Below are positions 9,101 through 17,615 of a stretch of DNA of 64,000 bases, piece after piece (the stretch's first letter is position 1; every line of letters begins with the position of its first letter). The notes beneath the pieces are model-generated. The model did not search any database. It was not told where the DNA came from and saw only the letters and a program-made list of their open reading frames with translations. The stretch is from the NCBI GenBank assembly GCA_963732355.1, contig CAVSZD010000006.1, positions 744,001 to 808,000 of the forward strand, written 5' to 3'. The translations under genes and the position numbers were made by a program. Source of the DNA: JADKAV01 sp963732355 (GTDB lineage Bacteria > Actinomycetota > Actinomycetes > S36-B12 > UBA10799).

Positions 9101-10368
9101 GCAACGTCGCAGTGAGAGAGTCATGCGCCGAGCCGACCAGCCAGAGCGCTGCCGGCTGGCTTCGCTACGTCGGGGTGGGTTACGTACTTCTCGCCCTGTT
9201 CGTGACGTTCAATCTCGTACTTGTTGCGTGGGGTCCGCCAGCGCGTGGGATCGCATCCTGGACAGGGGTCGAAGGAGCACTGCCCGGGGCCGGAGGACTG
9301 GCCTTCCTCGCCTGGGTTGGTGTTCCCGTCATCGTTGTCGGCGCATTACGAGGCGGGATTTCGCGACATCAGTGGATGATCATCGCGGCCGTAGCTGCAT
9401 GGATCGGTTCAGCGGCTGTCTCGATGGTCCTGCACGGGGTCATGAGCGACTCCCGGTTCTGGTCCGTGGCCGTGGCCAGCACGGCGGTCGCCGTGGCCGG
9501 AGCGCTCATCCCCTTCGCAACGCTGAAGCGACTGCTGCTGGGGCTCGGCTGGTTCTTCGGGTGGGGCAGTGTGCTCGCGGGGCTGAGCGACCTCGTCTTC
9601 GGGTGGCCCACCGTTCTGATTGGGGATCCCCGATACGAGCGATGGTTGTCTGTAGTCGGCATCAACACGGGGGACTTGTCCAGCCTTAATGGCGTTACGC
9701 CTGGCCGGGTCTACGTCGGTCTGACCTGCGCGGTGCTTCTGGTGTTCGCGGTTCGCGCTGCTACCGGGCCGCTGGACGTGGATCATGTCCGCAGGCCTTG
9801 TCGGCGCGACCCTGTGGAGCTTCAGCCGTACCGGCGTCGTCGCACTTGTCGTAGGCCTGGTCGTGACTCTCATCCCGGTCGAGCGCCTCCGCAACGCATT
9901 CGCCTGGGTTCTGGGCGGGCTTTTCGCGGTGATCCTGCTGCCCGTGTCCATCTCCTGGTGGTTGGCGACTACTCCCATCACCGACGGCACGACGACATGG
10001 CGATTCGACCTGTGGCGCACCTACGCGACCAACCCGCAGGTCTGGATGCCTTTCGGAACGGGACCCAAGCCGCATCGGTCCAAGGCGTCGCCGACCACGC
10101 CCACCACCAGTTCCTGGAAGCGCTGGCGGTGGGGGGTTGGCTAGGTCTGGCCGGATGCGTCGCCTTTGTCGTACTGGCGGCCTGGATTGCCGTCCGAGTG
10201 GCCGGCATCGACAACCGGGCAACCCTCGGCGTCGTGTTCGCGATGGGCGCGATCTTCCAGGTCGATGTTGTGACGTTCAGCGCGACCTATCTTGTACTCA
10301 ACAACGCTTTCGTCCTCATCGTGGCGCGGTGGTCTTCGGCCGCGGGCCTTCTCCGAGATCCGCAATGA
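9097..10368 (+). CDS. O-antigen polymerase-like membrane protein, two compensating frameshifts
   Basis: ATG 9097 overlaps the previous stop as ATGA, so translation is probably coupled to the WecG-type gene. The first frame gives several helices up to about 9780. The second frame (to about 10065) has SAGLVGATLWSFSRTGVVAL and then TTTWRFDLWRTYATNPQVWM, which resembles the W-R loop of Wzy/WaaL proteins. The first frame resumes with VADHAHHQFLEALAVGGWLG, which has the conserved His/Asn-Glu loop, and ends at 10368. The total is about 423 residues. It resembles the intact ligase-like protein at 4942. One of the two may polymerise and the other transfer the glycan. Confidence 0.7.
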   Translation: MSNVAVRESCAEPTSQSAAGWLRYVGVGYVLLALFVTFNLVLVAWGPPARGIASWTGVEGALPGAGGLAFLAWVGVPVIVVGALRGGISRHQWMIIAAVAAWIGSAAVSMVLHGVMSDSRFWSVAVASTAVAVAGALIPFATLKRLLLGLGWFFGWGSVLAGLSDLVFGWPTVLIGDPRYERWLSVVGINTGDLSSLNGVTPGRVYVGLTCAVLLVFAVRAATGPLDVDHVRRPCRRDPVELQPYRRRRTCRRPGRDSHPGRAPPQRIRLGSGRAFRGDPAARVHLLVVGDYSHHRRHDDMAIRPVAHLRDQPAGLDAFRNGTQAASVQGVADHAHHQFLEALAVGGWLGLAGCVAFVVLAAWIAVRVAGIDNRATLGVVFAMGAIFQVDVVTFSATYLVLNNAFVLIVARWSSAAGLLRDPQ

Positions 10369-10541
10369 CCTTCGCCACTCACTGGGGCCAGCGGGCCGGG
10401 GTGCAGCCGAGAGACACCACGCCGACCCAGTAGTCCTCGCGCGCCCCCGAGCCATTTCTTGCGTGCGGCGAACTCTTCCACGACTTCGATCCGGTCAGCG
10501 ACAACCAGGCCCGCGAACTGAACCGCTTCACCACCCACCCC

Positions 10542-11525
10542 TCACCACCGCATCTGAGCCTCTTCGGCGAACCCCCTGACACCGTCCACTGCAAACTCCG
10601 CGCCACCGGCACGCACCACGCCGTTCCACACCCCGAAACACTGGTGCACCTCAGTGAAGATCACACCGACGTTCGTGCGTGCCTTGCGTTCGAAGGTCGG
10701 TGTGAGGACCACGTCCACCTGGTCGCCGCTGACTCTCCAGGGCGCAAGCCAGTCCGCGCGGTCGTAGTCCCACTTGAGTTCCTGGCTGATCTTGGTCACT
10801 CGGCCGTCGATGCACAGAGCGTTCTCGGTCATTCCCGTGCCCTCGGTCCACTTGCCGCCGAACTGCAGGCCGATCGTGTGCCCGTCGCTGGTGCCGGACC
10901 CCGAACCCCAGTTCCAGGTCGTGCTGTAGGGCCACTTCCCGCGGCCATGGTCGAGAACCGCCCACGTCTCGCCCTCGGGGAGGACCCGGGTTTGACCGTC
11001 CACCTTCAGCGTGCCCGAGGCCGGCAGGGTGTTCTCCTTGACCGTGTACTGGAAGAGCTTGTCGCTCCAGGGGATGACCACTCCCATCGATTCGTGACCG
11101 TCGGGCCGAGCGATCTGGATGTCCGCATCGATGCGGTCGGTGTGTGCGACCAGGCGAACGCCGGCCGTGTTCGGGATCAGGTCGATGCTCAGGGCCTTAG
11201 CCCGGGCTCTGGCCGGGCCACCGCCGCTGGTGTCCGGCAGGACTGGACCGCGCGCAAGCGGCACGATCGCGCCGACATCGATCTGCTCACCGCTGGCGAG
11301 GTCGACGAACCAGACCTGATGCAGCGCGAGGTAGTCGATATGGCTGATCGTGACCGACAGGACCCAGTCTGGGGTCTGGACGCACCAGTACTCCCAGCGC
11401 TTCGATCGGCCCCACCCGCGCAGGTTTGCCCGGTGCATCGGGGTGCGCGACCAGCCCACTGCGTCGCGGTTCAGATGCCCGTCGGGCAGGCACAGGTCCA
11501 CCGGGGAGGTGATTTCGGTCTCCAT
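10542..11525 (-). CDS. DUF2804 family protein
   Basis: The 327-residue protein has no signal peptide or membrane segment. It matches the DUF2804 pattern of Trp- and Gly-rich beta segments, with a central DHGRGKWPYSTTWNWGSGSG stretch followed by GLQFGGKWTEGTGMTENALC. Function is unknown. The fold is thought to resemble lipocalin- or carotenoid-hydratase-like barrels, but that is a family-level idea and not evidence from this sequence. It is divergent from the toxin-antitoxin pair, 46 bases away, and convergent with the polysaccharide locus. The 173 bases between 10369 and 10541 show no convincing gene. Confidence 0.75.
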   Translation of the reverse strand: METEITSPVDLCLPDGHLNRDAVGWSRTPMHRANLRGWGRSKRWEYWCVQTPDWVLSVTISHIDYLALHQVWFVDLASGEQIDVGAIVPLARGPVLPDTSGGGPARARAKALSIDLIPNTAGVRLVAHTDRIDADIQIARPDGHESMGVVIPWSDKLFQYTVKENTLPASGTLKVDGQTRVLPEGETWAVLDHGRGKWPYSTTWNWGSGSGTSDGHTIGLQFGGKWTEGTGMTENALCIDGRVTKISQELKWDYDRADWLAPWRVSGDQVDVVLTPTFERKARTNVGVIFTEVHQCFGVWNGVVRAGGAEFAVDGVRGFAEEAQMRW

Positions 11526-11537
11526 GATTTCAGCCTA

Positions 11538-11575
11538 TTGGAGGTCGACATGCACATGCTACTGTATGAGCATGT
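11538..11575 (+). promoter_or_regulatory. Leaderless promoter and operator of the toxin-antitoxin operon
   Basis: TTGGAG (11538-11543) and TACTGT (11560-11565) are spaced by 16 nt, and the ATG at 11572 follows the -10 element by 6 nt. A perfect 7-bp inverted repeat, ACATGCT (11554-11560) and AGCATGT (11569-11575), brackets the -10 box and start codon. This is a natural operator for autorepression by the ribbon-helix-helix antitoxin. Confidence 0.5.
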
Positions 11576-11829
11576 CGGTGTTGGAGAGGCGCGTGCAGAT
11601 CCTGATCGAACGCGCGGAGTACGAAAGGCTAGAGCGCCTGGCCCGGGCGGACTACCGCAGCGTCGCGTCGCTCATCCGTGAAGCCATCGGCCTCTACCTG
11701 GACTCCGGAGCAGATGACAAGTCCCGCGCTCTTGATGCCCTACTGGAGATGCCAGTGGACGACGGTGCGGGCGAGGACTGGCCAGTTGCCAAGCGCGCTC
11801 TCGAGGATGCCCGCACGGAATTCGCATGA
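11572..11829 (+). CDS. Ribbon-helix-helix antitoxin
   Basis: This small protein of 85 residues reads MSVLERRVQILIERAEYERL followed by ARADYRSVASLIREAIGLYL, a CopG/Arc-type ribbon-helix-helix domain with the beta strand VQILIERAEYE. The acidic C-terminal tail (residues 55-85) would wrap the toxin. It overlaps the PIN-domain gene by 4 bp (ATGA), the standard order for such pairs. ATG 11566 in the same frame is an alternative start. ATG 11572 is preferred because the -10 hexamer places the transcript start there. It should bind and silence the partner nuclease and repress its own promoter. Confidence 0.85.
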   Translation: MSVLERRVQILIERAEYERLERLARADYRSVASLIREAIGLYLDSGADDKSRALDALLEMPVDDGAGEDWPVAKRALEDARTEFA

Positions 11830-12230
11830 GCACGGCTGTCCTGGTGGACACGTCCGTGTTCGCCTATGCGCTCGGCGGCGAGCATGCCGCGCGCGAGGGC
11901 TGTCGCCGGTTCCTGCGCGACTCCCGCGGACAGGGTCTTGAACTGCACGCAAGTGTCGAGATGGTCCAAGAACTGACGTTTCACCGGATGCGCATGACGA
12001 CCACGGCGACGGCGGTGGAACAGGGTCGATTGGCCGGACGCACGTGCATTCTGCACCCCTTCGACGAAAGGGTGCTTGACGCTGCGCTGAGTTTGATGGC
12101 CTACGGGCGCCTGCGCGGCCGCGATGCTGTCCACGCCGCAACTGCGTCACTGTCTGGAATCTCTACGATCGTGTCCACTGATCCGGCCTTTGACGGGATC
12201 CTTGAACGCCTGGACCCGGCAGCGGGTTAG
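11826..12230 (+). CDS. PIN-domain toxin, VapC-like ribonuclease
   Basis: The 134-residue PIN domain has the acidic metal-binding set: Asp8 in LVDTSVFAYA, Glu49 in EMVQEL, Asp100 in RGRDAVHAA and Asp119 in STDPAFD. Family members cut tRNA or rRNA when freed from their antitoxin. The start overlaps the antitoxin stop. The stop codon overlaps that of the convergent permease gene (TTAG at 12227-12230). All active-site residues are present, so the toxin should be functional. Confidence 0.88.
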   Translation: MSTAVLVDTSVFAYALGGEHAAREGCRRFLRDSRGQGLELHASVEMVQELTFHRMRMTTTATAVEQGRLAGRTCILHPFDERVLDAALSLMAYGRLRGRDAVHAATASLSGISTIVSTDPAFDGILERLDPAAG

Positions 12231-13105
12231 ACCTGCTCGTGCCGGTGCCGCACACTGCGCACGATGATCGGGATGCCCAAAACCAGCACGCCTACAACCG
12301 TGGTGGTCGTCGCCAGCCAACTGGGGGCACCGAGCAGCGCCAGGCCTGCTGAGCCCACCAGCACCAGCAGCAGCCACCTCAACTCCTGGCCGTTGTAGCG
12401 GCTGGAGATACGCGCCCCGATGAAGACCCCAGGGATCTGACCCAGCAACAGCGAGAAGAGCACTGTCGTGTCGATCTCTCCCAAGCCGGCATGTGCGATC
12501 GCCCCCACGATCAGCATGGGCACGGCTTGGACCAGGTCGGTACCCACCAACCGGCTAGGAAGCATCGCCGGGAACAGAATCATAAGGCTCGCCGCTATCA
12601 GCGTTCCGGAGCCGACGCTGGTCAGGCCGACAAGGGTGCCCACGAAAAGGCCGACCACAGACGCCAGTGCCAGTTTGCCCCGCGAGAAGGTCAACGGCTG
12701 CTCGGCGAGCGCATCGGAGTACTTGCGCAAACGCAACCGCAAGAGGGTGATCACAACCGCCACGAGCAGGACTACCCCGATCAGCCTGCGCAGCGCCGTA
12801 TCACCGCCCTCCTCACCGACAAGCAGGGAGAACAGCCACGTTCCGAGTAGCACGCCCGGCACCGACCCGAGCGATAACCACAACACCACCGGGTAGTACG
12901 GGGTGCGGCGCTTGATGTGCACGCCGGCGCCCACAGGCTTCATCACAGCCGCGGAGACCACGTCGGTCGATACGGCCACGGGGGCGGGTACGTTGAAGAT
13001 GATCAGCAACATCGGCGTGACGATGGCCGCTCCGCCCAACCCCGTCATCCCCACCACTGTCCCGGCGAACAACCCACCGAGCGTCAGGAACGGGTCGATA
13101 CTCAC
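12227..13105 (-). CDS. TauE/SafE (TSUP) family permease
   Basis: The hydrophobic protein of about 292 residues has seven to eight helices. The first repeat, GGLFAGTVVGMTGLGGAAIV, and the second, VVGLFVGTLVGLTSVGSGTL, show the Gly-rich double repeat of the sulfite exporter family. Members export sulfite, sulfoacetate or related organic anions. GTG 13105 (SIDPFLTLGG) puts the first helix at the usual distance from the start, and the GTG 13144 alternative adds 13 residues. The gene is divergent from the ureohydrolase gene. The substrate is not shown by the sequence. Confidence 0.8.
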   Translation of the reverse strand: MSIDPFLTLGGLFAGTVVGMTGLGGAAIVTPMLLIIFNVPAPVAVSTDVVSAAVMKPVGAGVHIKRRTPYYPVVLWLSLGSVPGVLLGTWLFSLLVGEEGGDTALRRLIGVVLLVAVVITLLRLRLRKYSDALAEQPLTFSRGKLALASVVGLFVGTLVGLTSVGSGTLIAASLMILFPAMLPSRLVGTDLVQAVPMLIVGAIAHAGLGEIDTTVLFSLLLGQIPGVFIGARISSRYNGQELRWLLLVLVGSAGLALLGAPSWLATTTTVVGVLVLGIPIIVRSVRHRHEQV

Positions 13106-13179
13106 CGGCCAAGTCTGCAGCAAACCGGGTGAAGGCCCCAGCACCGGCGCACAACGGGTTTCGATCCATTCACAGGCAT

Positions 13180-13192
13180 TAGCCTCGCTCCC
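13180..13192 (+). promoter_or_regulatory. Leaderless promoter of the ureohydrolase gene
   Basis: TAGCCT (13180-13185) fits TANNNT and ends 7 nt before ATG 13193. There is no purine-rich ribosome-binding site in the gap, so transcription probably starts at or next to the ATG. Confidence 0.4.
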
Positions 13193-14203
13193 ATGAGATA
13201 CGGCGCACAGTTCGGCCCTGACATCACGTTTCTAGGCGTGGACGCAGCTGATCTGGACGAGCCAGACACCTACCGCGATGCCGACGTGGTGATTCTGGGC
13301 GCGCCGTTCGACGGTGGCACTTCGTACCGCTCCGGTGCCCGCTTCGGTCCCAAGGCCTTACGGGAGACCTGCTACCTGGCCCACGACGGTTCCCGGCCTT
13401 CGCTGGCGCTTCGGGTGGATGGGCTGCAGGACTTGCGTGTCGTCGATGCCGGGGATGTGGAGATGTTCTCCGGCGATGCGGCGCGCTCTTGTGCCGATCT
13501 GGAAGCGGCAGTTGAGAAGGTCGCCAGTGCCGGGGCGATCCCCCTGATCCTGGGCGGCGATCACACTGTCACGTGGCCGGACGTCACCGGTGTTGCCCGG
13601 GGTGGTGACCGCTGGGGAAAGGTGTCAGTCATCCATTTCGACGCCCATGCCGACACTGGCAACATCGAGTTCGGTTCCCTGATCGGTCACGGCCAACCCA
13701 TGCGCCGCCTCATCGAGTCCGGGGCCGCCCGTGGTGACCGGTTTCTGCAGATCGGTTTGCGCGGATACTGGCCCCCGCCGGAGATCCTCGAGTGGATGGC
13801 ACAACAACGGATGCGCTCCTTCGAGATGACCGAGATCGTCACGCGCGGCCTTGACGAGTGCCTGACCGAGGCGTTCCAGATCGCCTTGGACCAGTGCGAC
13901 GGGATCTTCCTGAGCGTGGACATCGATGTGTGCGACCCCGGCCACGCGCCCGGAACCGGGACCCCGGAACCGGGTGGGCTCAGCTCGCGGCAACTGCTCG
14001 ATGCCGTGCGCCGGATCTGCTACGAACTGCCGGTTCTCGGGATGGACGTGGTGGAGGTTTCACCGCCGTACGATCACGCCGATATCACCGCGCTGCTGGG
14101 CAATCGGGTGATCCTGGAGGCCCTTTCGGCGATGGCCCGGCGTCGTAAGGATGAGCGCGACGGAACCACATGGGACCCGCGGCAGCCGTTGCTGGACCGG
14201 TAG
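13193..14203 (+). CDS. speB: Ureohydrolase, probable agmatinase
   Basis: The 336-residue enzyme has the complete binuclear manganese site of the arginase/agmatinase family: His124 in GGDHTVTW, Asp150, His152 and Asp154 in DAHADT, and Asp243 and Asp245 in SVDIDVCDPGHAPGTGTPEP. The family cleaves guanidino compounds to urea and an amine. The sequence fits agmatinase best (agmatine to putrescine), though guanidinobutyrase or guanidinopropionase cannot be excluded. Putrescine would feed the degradation cluster at 41.9-51.1 kb. It reads into the 155-bp repeat array downstream. Confidence 0.85.
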   Translation: MRYGAQFGPDITFLGVDAADLDEPDTYRDADVVILGAPFDGGTSYRSGARFGPKALRETCYLAHDGSRPSLALRVDGLQDLRVVDAGDVEMFSGDAARSCADLEAAVEKVASAGAIPLILGGDHTVTWPDVTGVARGGDRWGKVSVIHFDAHADTGNIEFGSLIGHGQPMRRLIESGAARGDRFLQIGLRGYWPPPEILEWMAQQRMRSFEMTEIVTRGLDECLTEAFQIALDQCDGIFLSVDIDVCDPGHAPGTGTPEPGGLSSRQLLDAVRRICYELPVLGMDVVEVSPPYDHADITALLGNRVILEALSAMARRRKDERDGTTWDPRQPLLDR

Positions 14204-14240
14204 CGGTTTGGGGCGTCCGTTGGGCGGCCCTGTGATTTTC

Positions 14241-14650
14241 ATGGCTTGCGGGGGGCTGCGGGGTGTAAGGGTATGGTCGGGCGGCCGTGTGATTTTCGGG
14301 CAACTGAGTGGTCGGTTTCCAGCTTTGCTTGTCGGCGGGGGTGGGCCCGGTTGAACCGGTGGTGGATTCAGGCAACTGGGTTGTCAGAAATCAACATGGC
14401 TTGCGGGGGGCTGCGGGGTGTAAGGGTGCTGCCCGGCGGCCGTGTGATTTTCGGGCAACTGAGTGGTCGGTTTCCAGCTTTGCTTGTCGGCGGGGGTGGG
14501 CCCGGTTGAACCGGTGGTGGATTCAGGCAACTGGGTTGTCAGAAATCAACATGGCTTGCGGGGGGCTGCGGGGTGTAAGGGTGCTGCCCGGCGGCCGTGT
14601 GATTTTCAGGCAACTGAGTGGTCGGTTTCCAGCTTTGCTTGTCGGGGTGG
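14241..14650. repeat. 155-bp tandem repeat, about 2.6 copies
   Basis: Unit starts at 14241, 14396 and 14551 are exactly 155 bp apart. The third copy stops near 14650. A short fragment of the unit also precedes the first copy (14223-14240). Each unit contains GGTTTCCAGCTTTGCTTG and, elsewhere in the unit, a diverged echo of the same segment, so the unit may itself be an old duplication. The array fills the 471-bp gap between two convergent genes. Open frames across it are by-products of the repeat. Confidence 0.9.
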
Positions 14651-14674
14651 GCGCCAGCCCCCAGCCTCCAACCT

Positions 14675-15967
14675 TTACCCCACCATCGGCAAGGCGATGC
14701 CGAAGACCGAACCTCCCCCATCGCGCGCCTTCACGTAAGCCCGACCGCCGGCCTGCTCGGCGACATCCTTGACTATGGCCAAGCCCAAACCCGAACCCGG
14801 CATGCTGCGCGAGGCGACCGGGCGGTAGAACCGGTCGAAGATGTGCGTGACCTCATCGGCAGGAACCCCCGGACCGCGATCGAGGACCTCGATGACCCCG
14901 TCGGTCACGGTGATGTCGATCGGTCCGCCGCTGGTGTCGAACTTCGCGGCGTTCTCGACGAGGTTCCACACCGCCCGCTCCAGCCCAGCGGCCGAAGCCA
15001 CGGCAACGCTGGCGTCGGTTGAGAGGCTGACCTCACGGCCAGTCCGACGCCGAGCCCGGGTAGCGACCGATTCGGCGATCGCGGCGAGTCGCACCGGCTG
15101 CGGCCCACCTTCCGCACCCTGACCCCCGGCCAGAGTCAACACCTCGTTGACCAAGCCACTCAACTCCCGCGATTCGCCCTTGAGGTCGGCCAGAACACGC
15201 TCGCGCACCTCGGGGGACAACTCGTCGAAGCGTTCAAGCAGGCTGATGTTGGTGCGAAGCGAGGTCAGCGGGGTGCGCAGTTCGTGACCGGCGTCCTGCA
15301 CGAGCCGTTGCTGGTCGGCTTGCGAGTCGGCCAGCCGGGCGAGCATGGAGTTGAACGAAGATGCCAGGCGCCCTACCTCGTCGTTGCCGCCCCCGGGCAC
15401 CGTCACGTCCAACTGGCCCGTCTGGCTGACCTCCCCGGCCGTTTGCGTCAAGTCGATCAACCGGCGGGTGATGCGACGCGCGAACCACCAGCCCGCGAAT
15501 GCAGCGACGGTGGCCAGCGCGAGCGAGCACACGAGCAGGACCAGTGCCAGGCGTTGCAGGACCGCAGCGCTGGCCGACCAGTCCCGCGCCATCAGCAGCG
15601 CGCCCCGGCCGTCGCCGCCAGCGACGGTCAGGACCCGGTACGGTCTGCCGTCGATGCTCTGGGTGCGGGCGGACACGAATGAACGCCCAGAAGCAGCAGC
15701 CTGTCGGTCGGCGTCGGTCACGGGGATCTGGACCTCGCCCTGGCTCTGCAGAACCTCGCCGTCCGGTGACAGCACCGTCGCCGCTGTCTCGTCTCGGTCG
15801 CGATCTCGGGGGCCATCCATCATCCGGCCGCCCGCGTTGAGCAGCGACTGGTCCACCGAGCGCTCGAGCTGGTTGGCGGTTGCCGAGTATCCGATGACCC
15901 CCATCAGGGCGGCCACCACGACTGCCATCACAGCGAAGGCAAGGGCCAGCTTGGTTCGCAGGCTCAT
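14675..15967 (-). CDS. Sensor histidine kinase
   Basis: The order is TM1 (residues 7-27), an extracytoplasmic sensor loop of about 110 residues, TM2 (139-160), a HAMP linker (about 162-215), HisKA with the phospho-acceptor His228 in QDAGHELRTPLTSLR, and HATPase with NLVENAAKFD, DRGPGVPADE and GSGLGLAIVKD. At 430 residues it resembles the MprB/TcrY class. Its ATG overlaps the regulator's TGA (ATGA at 15967), so the two are co-translated, regulator first. The stimulus is unknown. The PepSY-repeat secreted protein next door may be a target or an accessory. Confidence 0.92.
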   Translation of the reverse strand: MSLRTKLALAFAVMAVVVAALMGVIGYSATANQLERSVDQSLLNAGGRMMDGPRDRDRDETAATVLSPDGEVLQSQGEVQIPVTDADRQAAASGRSFVSARTQSIDGRPYRVLTVAGGDGRGALLMARDWSASAAVLQRLALVLLVCSLALATVAAFAGWWFARRITRRLIDLTQTAGEVSQTGQLDVTVPGGGNDEVGRLASSFNSMLARLADSQADQQRLVQDAGHELRTPLTSLRTNISLLERFDELSPEVRERVLADLKGESRELSGLVNEVLTLAGGQGAEGGPQPVRLAAIAESVATRARRRTGREVSLSTDASVAVASAAGLERAVWNLVENAAKFDTSGGPIDITVTDGVIEVLDRGPGVPADEVTHIFDRFYRPVASRSMPGSGLGLAIVKDVAEQAGGRAYVKARDGGGSVFGIALPMVG

Positions 15968-16629
15968 GGCGCTTGCACGCTGTAGCCCACGCCGCGAACC
16001 GTCCTGATCAACTCAGGCTGCCCGAGTTTGCGTCGCAGGTAGCCGACGTATACGGCGAGGTTCTTGGAATCCGGTCCGAAGTCATAGCCCCAGATACGCT
16101 CGTAGATCGTGTGGTGCTCCAGCACGATGCCGGCGTTGAACATGAGCAGTTCCAGCAGGTCGAATTCGGTCTTCGACAACTCGATCTCGCGGCCTGCGCG
16201 CCATACTCGCCGCGAGTCCGGGGACAGGCGCACGTCTGCGACGGTGAGGTCGTCGCTGGAGGCCGTTTCGCCGGATCTGCGCAGTAATGCACGCAGGCGG
16301 GCCAGCACCTCGTCGATGTCGTAGGGCTTCGGCACGTAGTCGTCCGCGCCGGCGTCCAGGCCTGCGACCCGGTCGGCGGTCTCCACCCTCGCCGTCAGCA
16401 TGAGGATCGGCGTGCGGTCACCCTCGGCGCGCAGCACGGCGCACACTCCGAGGCCGTCGACGCCGGGCATCATCACGTCGAGCACCAGCACGTCGGGCTT
16501 GCTCTCGCGGAACGCCGCCAGGGTCTGCACACCGTCGCTGCAGGCGGTCACTTCGTACCCGTTGATCTCCAGTGCGGTGCTAAGTGACTCGCGGATGGCG
16601 CGGTCGTCGTCGGCAACCAGAACCTTCAT
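15964..16629 (-). CDS. OmpR-family response regulator
   Basis: The 221-residue protein has a receiver domain with acidic pocket VADDDR, phospho-acceptor Asp51 in VLVLDVMMPG, and the Lys of DDYVPKPYDI. A winged-helix DNA-binding domain follows (about 125-221), ending in YVGYLRRKLGQPELIRTVRG. It resembles MprA-type regulators. It is first in the operon with the kinase and lies downstream of the PepSY gene, separated from it by a strong hairpin. A direct repeat upstream of the PepSY gene has the 11-bp spacing expected for this family. Confidence 0.93.
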   Translation of the reverse strand: MKVLVADDDRAIRESLSTALEINGYEVTACSDGVQTLAAFRESKPDVLVLDVMMPGVDGLGVCAVLRAEGDRTPILMLTARVETADRVAGLDAGADDYVPKPYDIDEVLARLRALLRRSGETASSDDLTVADVRLSPDSRRVWRAGREIELSKTEFDLLELLMFNAGIVLEHHTIYERIWGYDFGPDSKNLAVYVGYLRRKLGQPELIRTVRGVGYSVQAP

Positions 16630-16654
16630 GTCAGTGAGTCTGCCGTGACAACGC

Positions 16655-16694
16655 GATGCGCCGCGCAGCCCGGGGGTCGGCTGCGCGGCGCATC
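16655..16694 (-). terminator. Perfect 16-bp hairpin between the PepSY gene and the regulator
   Basis: GATGCGCCGCGCAGCC (16655-16670) and GGCTGCGCGGCGCATC (16679-16694) are perfect complements around an 8-base loop. The hairpin starts 5 bases after the PepSY gene stop. No T-run follows on the - strand, so it may act as an attenuator, as a processing stop, or as a U-less terminator of the kind common in Actinomycetota. Confidence 0.65.
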
Positions 16695-16699
16695 GGCGA

Positions 16700-17554
16700 T
16701 CATGCGGCGTTGGACGCCGAGCCCGCGGAAGGCATCATGGGCATCGGTCCGGGTCCGCGGCCGAACGGCATCTTCGCCGTGCCGGTCACCTCGAAGCTGG
16801 AGTTGAGTTTCACGAACACCACGGTGCCGTCCTGCTTCTTCGTGGCCGCGACGAACTTCTTGCCCACCTTGTGCACGTCCAGCACCGTGGCGCCTTCGTA
16901 CTTGGCAAGCACAGCGGCCTCGGCCTTCTTGAAGGCGGGCCCGGTCACATCGCGGCCCATGTGCCCATGCCGGCCGTGTCCGCGCTTGGGCGCGTTCTCA
17001 ACGGACTCGACCGCATAGGAGCTACCGAGCAGGACGACCTGCTTCTTGCCTGCGTCCGTGCGAATGAGTACCGCAAAGCCGCCCTCGTCGCGCTTGAACA
17101 CCTGCAGTACCGTCGCACCGGGGACCTCGGCCACGGCCGCTTCCGTGGCCTTCTGTGTTTCCTCAGCAGTCGCCGGGGTTCCATGGCCTGGCCCGCGGCC
17201 GGTCATCTCCTGCTGACCGGTGACCAAGAAGTTCGCGTCAAGGGTGACCACGATGCGTTTACCGTCCGCGGTCGTGACCATGACGACGTATCCGCCGTCC
17301 GGGGTCTTGTGCGCGTGGTCGGCGGTACCCTGGACAGCCGTCAAGGCCGCGTCGATCGCCTTCTGGGCGTTCTCCCCGGTGACGATCTCGCCGGGTCCGC
17401 GCATTCCCATGGGGCCCGCTTGCCCGGTGGTTGCGGAATCCTGGGTGGAACTGTTGTCGTCGGCACTGGCAATAGCAATCCCGCCGGCCACCGTGGCGCC
17501 CACGGCGAATGCCGCGATACTCGCTCCGGCGACGGTTCCGATCTTCTTCATCAT
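16700..17554 (-). CDS. Secreted protein with three PepSY-like repeats
   Basis: AAGGAG precedes the ATG at a normal distance. A signal peptide covers residues 1 to about 31 (MMKKIGTVAGASIAAFAVGA, ending IASADD). Three repeats follow, each with an Ala-rich helix and then a beta hairpin: AIDAALTAVQGTADHAHKTP, ATEAAVAEVPGATVLQVFKR and AEAAVLAKYEGATVLDVHKV. This is the PepSY pattern of extracytoplasmic inhibitor or sensor domains. The second and third repeats are linked by RGHGRHGHMGRD, a His/Gly-rich loop that could bind metal. The gene is next to the two-component system and is a likely target of it. Confidence 0.75.
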   Translation of the reverse strand: MMKKIGTVAGASIAAFAVGATVAGGIAIASADDNSSTQDSATTGQAGPMGMRGPGEIVTGENAQKAIDAALTAVQGTADHAHKTPDGGYVVMVTTADGKRIVVTLDANFLVTGQQEMTGRGPGHGTPATAEETQKATEAAVAEVPGATVLQVFKRDEGGFAVLIRTDAGKKQVVLLGSSYAVESVENAPKRGHGRHGHMGRDVTGPAFKKAEAAVLAKYEGATVLDVHKVGKKFVAATKKQDGTVVFVKLNSSFEVTGTAKMPFGRGPGPMPMMPSAGSASNAA

Positions 17555-17615
17555 GTCGATCTCCTTCTCGTCGGTGCTTTCACTGTCGTATGCCGCTACG
17601 TGAACAGAACCTGAT

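Noticed and set aside
10644..11681. 345-codon + strand frame
   Set aside because: It lies antisense to the DUF2804 gene, has no family motif and arises from the high GC content.
14246..14772. Repeated open frames across the 155-bp array
   Set aside because: They come from repeat units that happen to lack stops in one frame, with no ribosome site.
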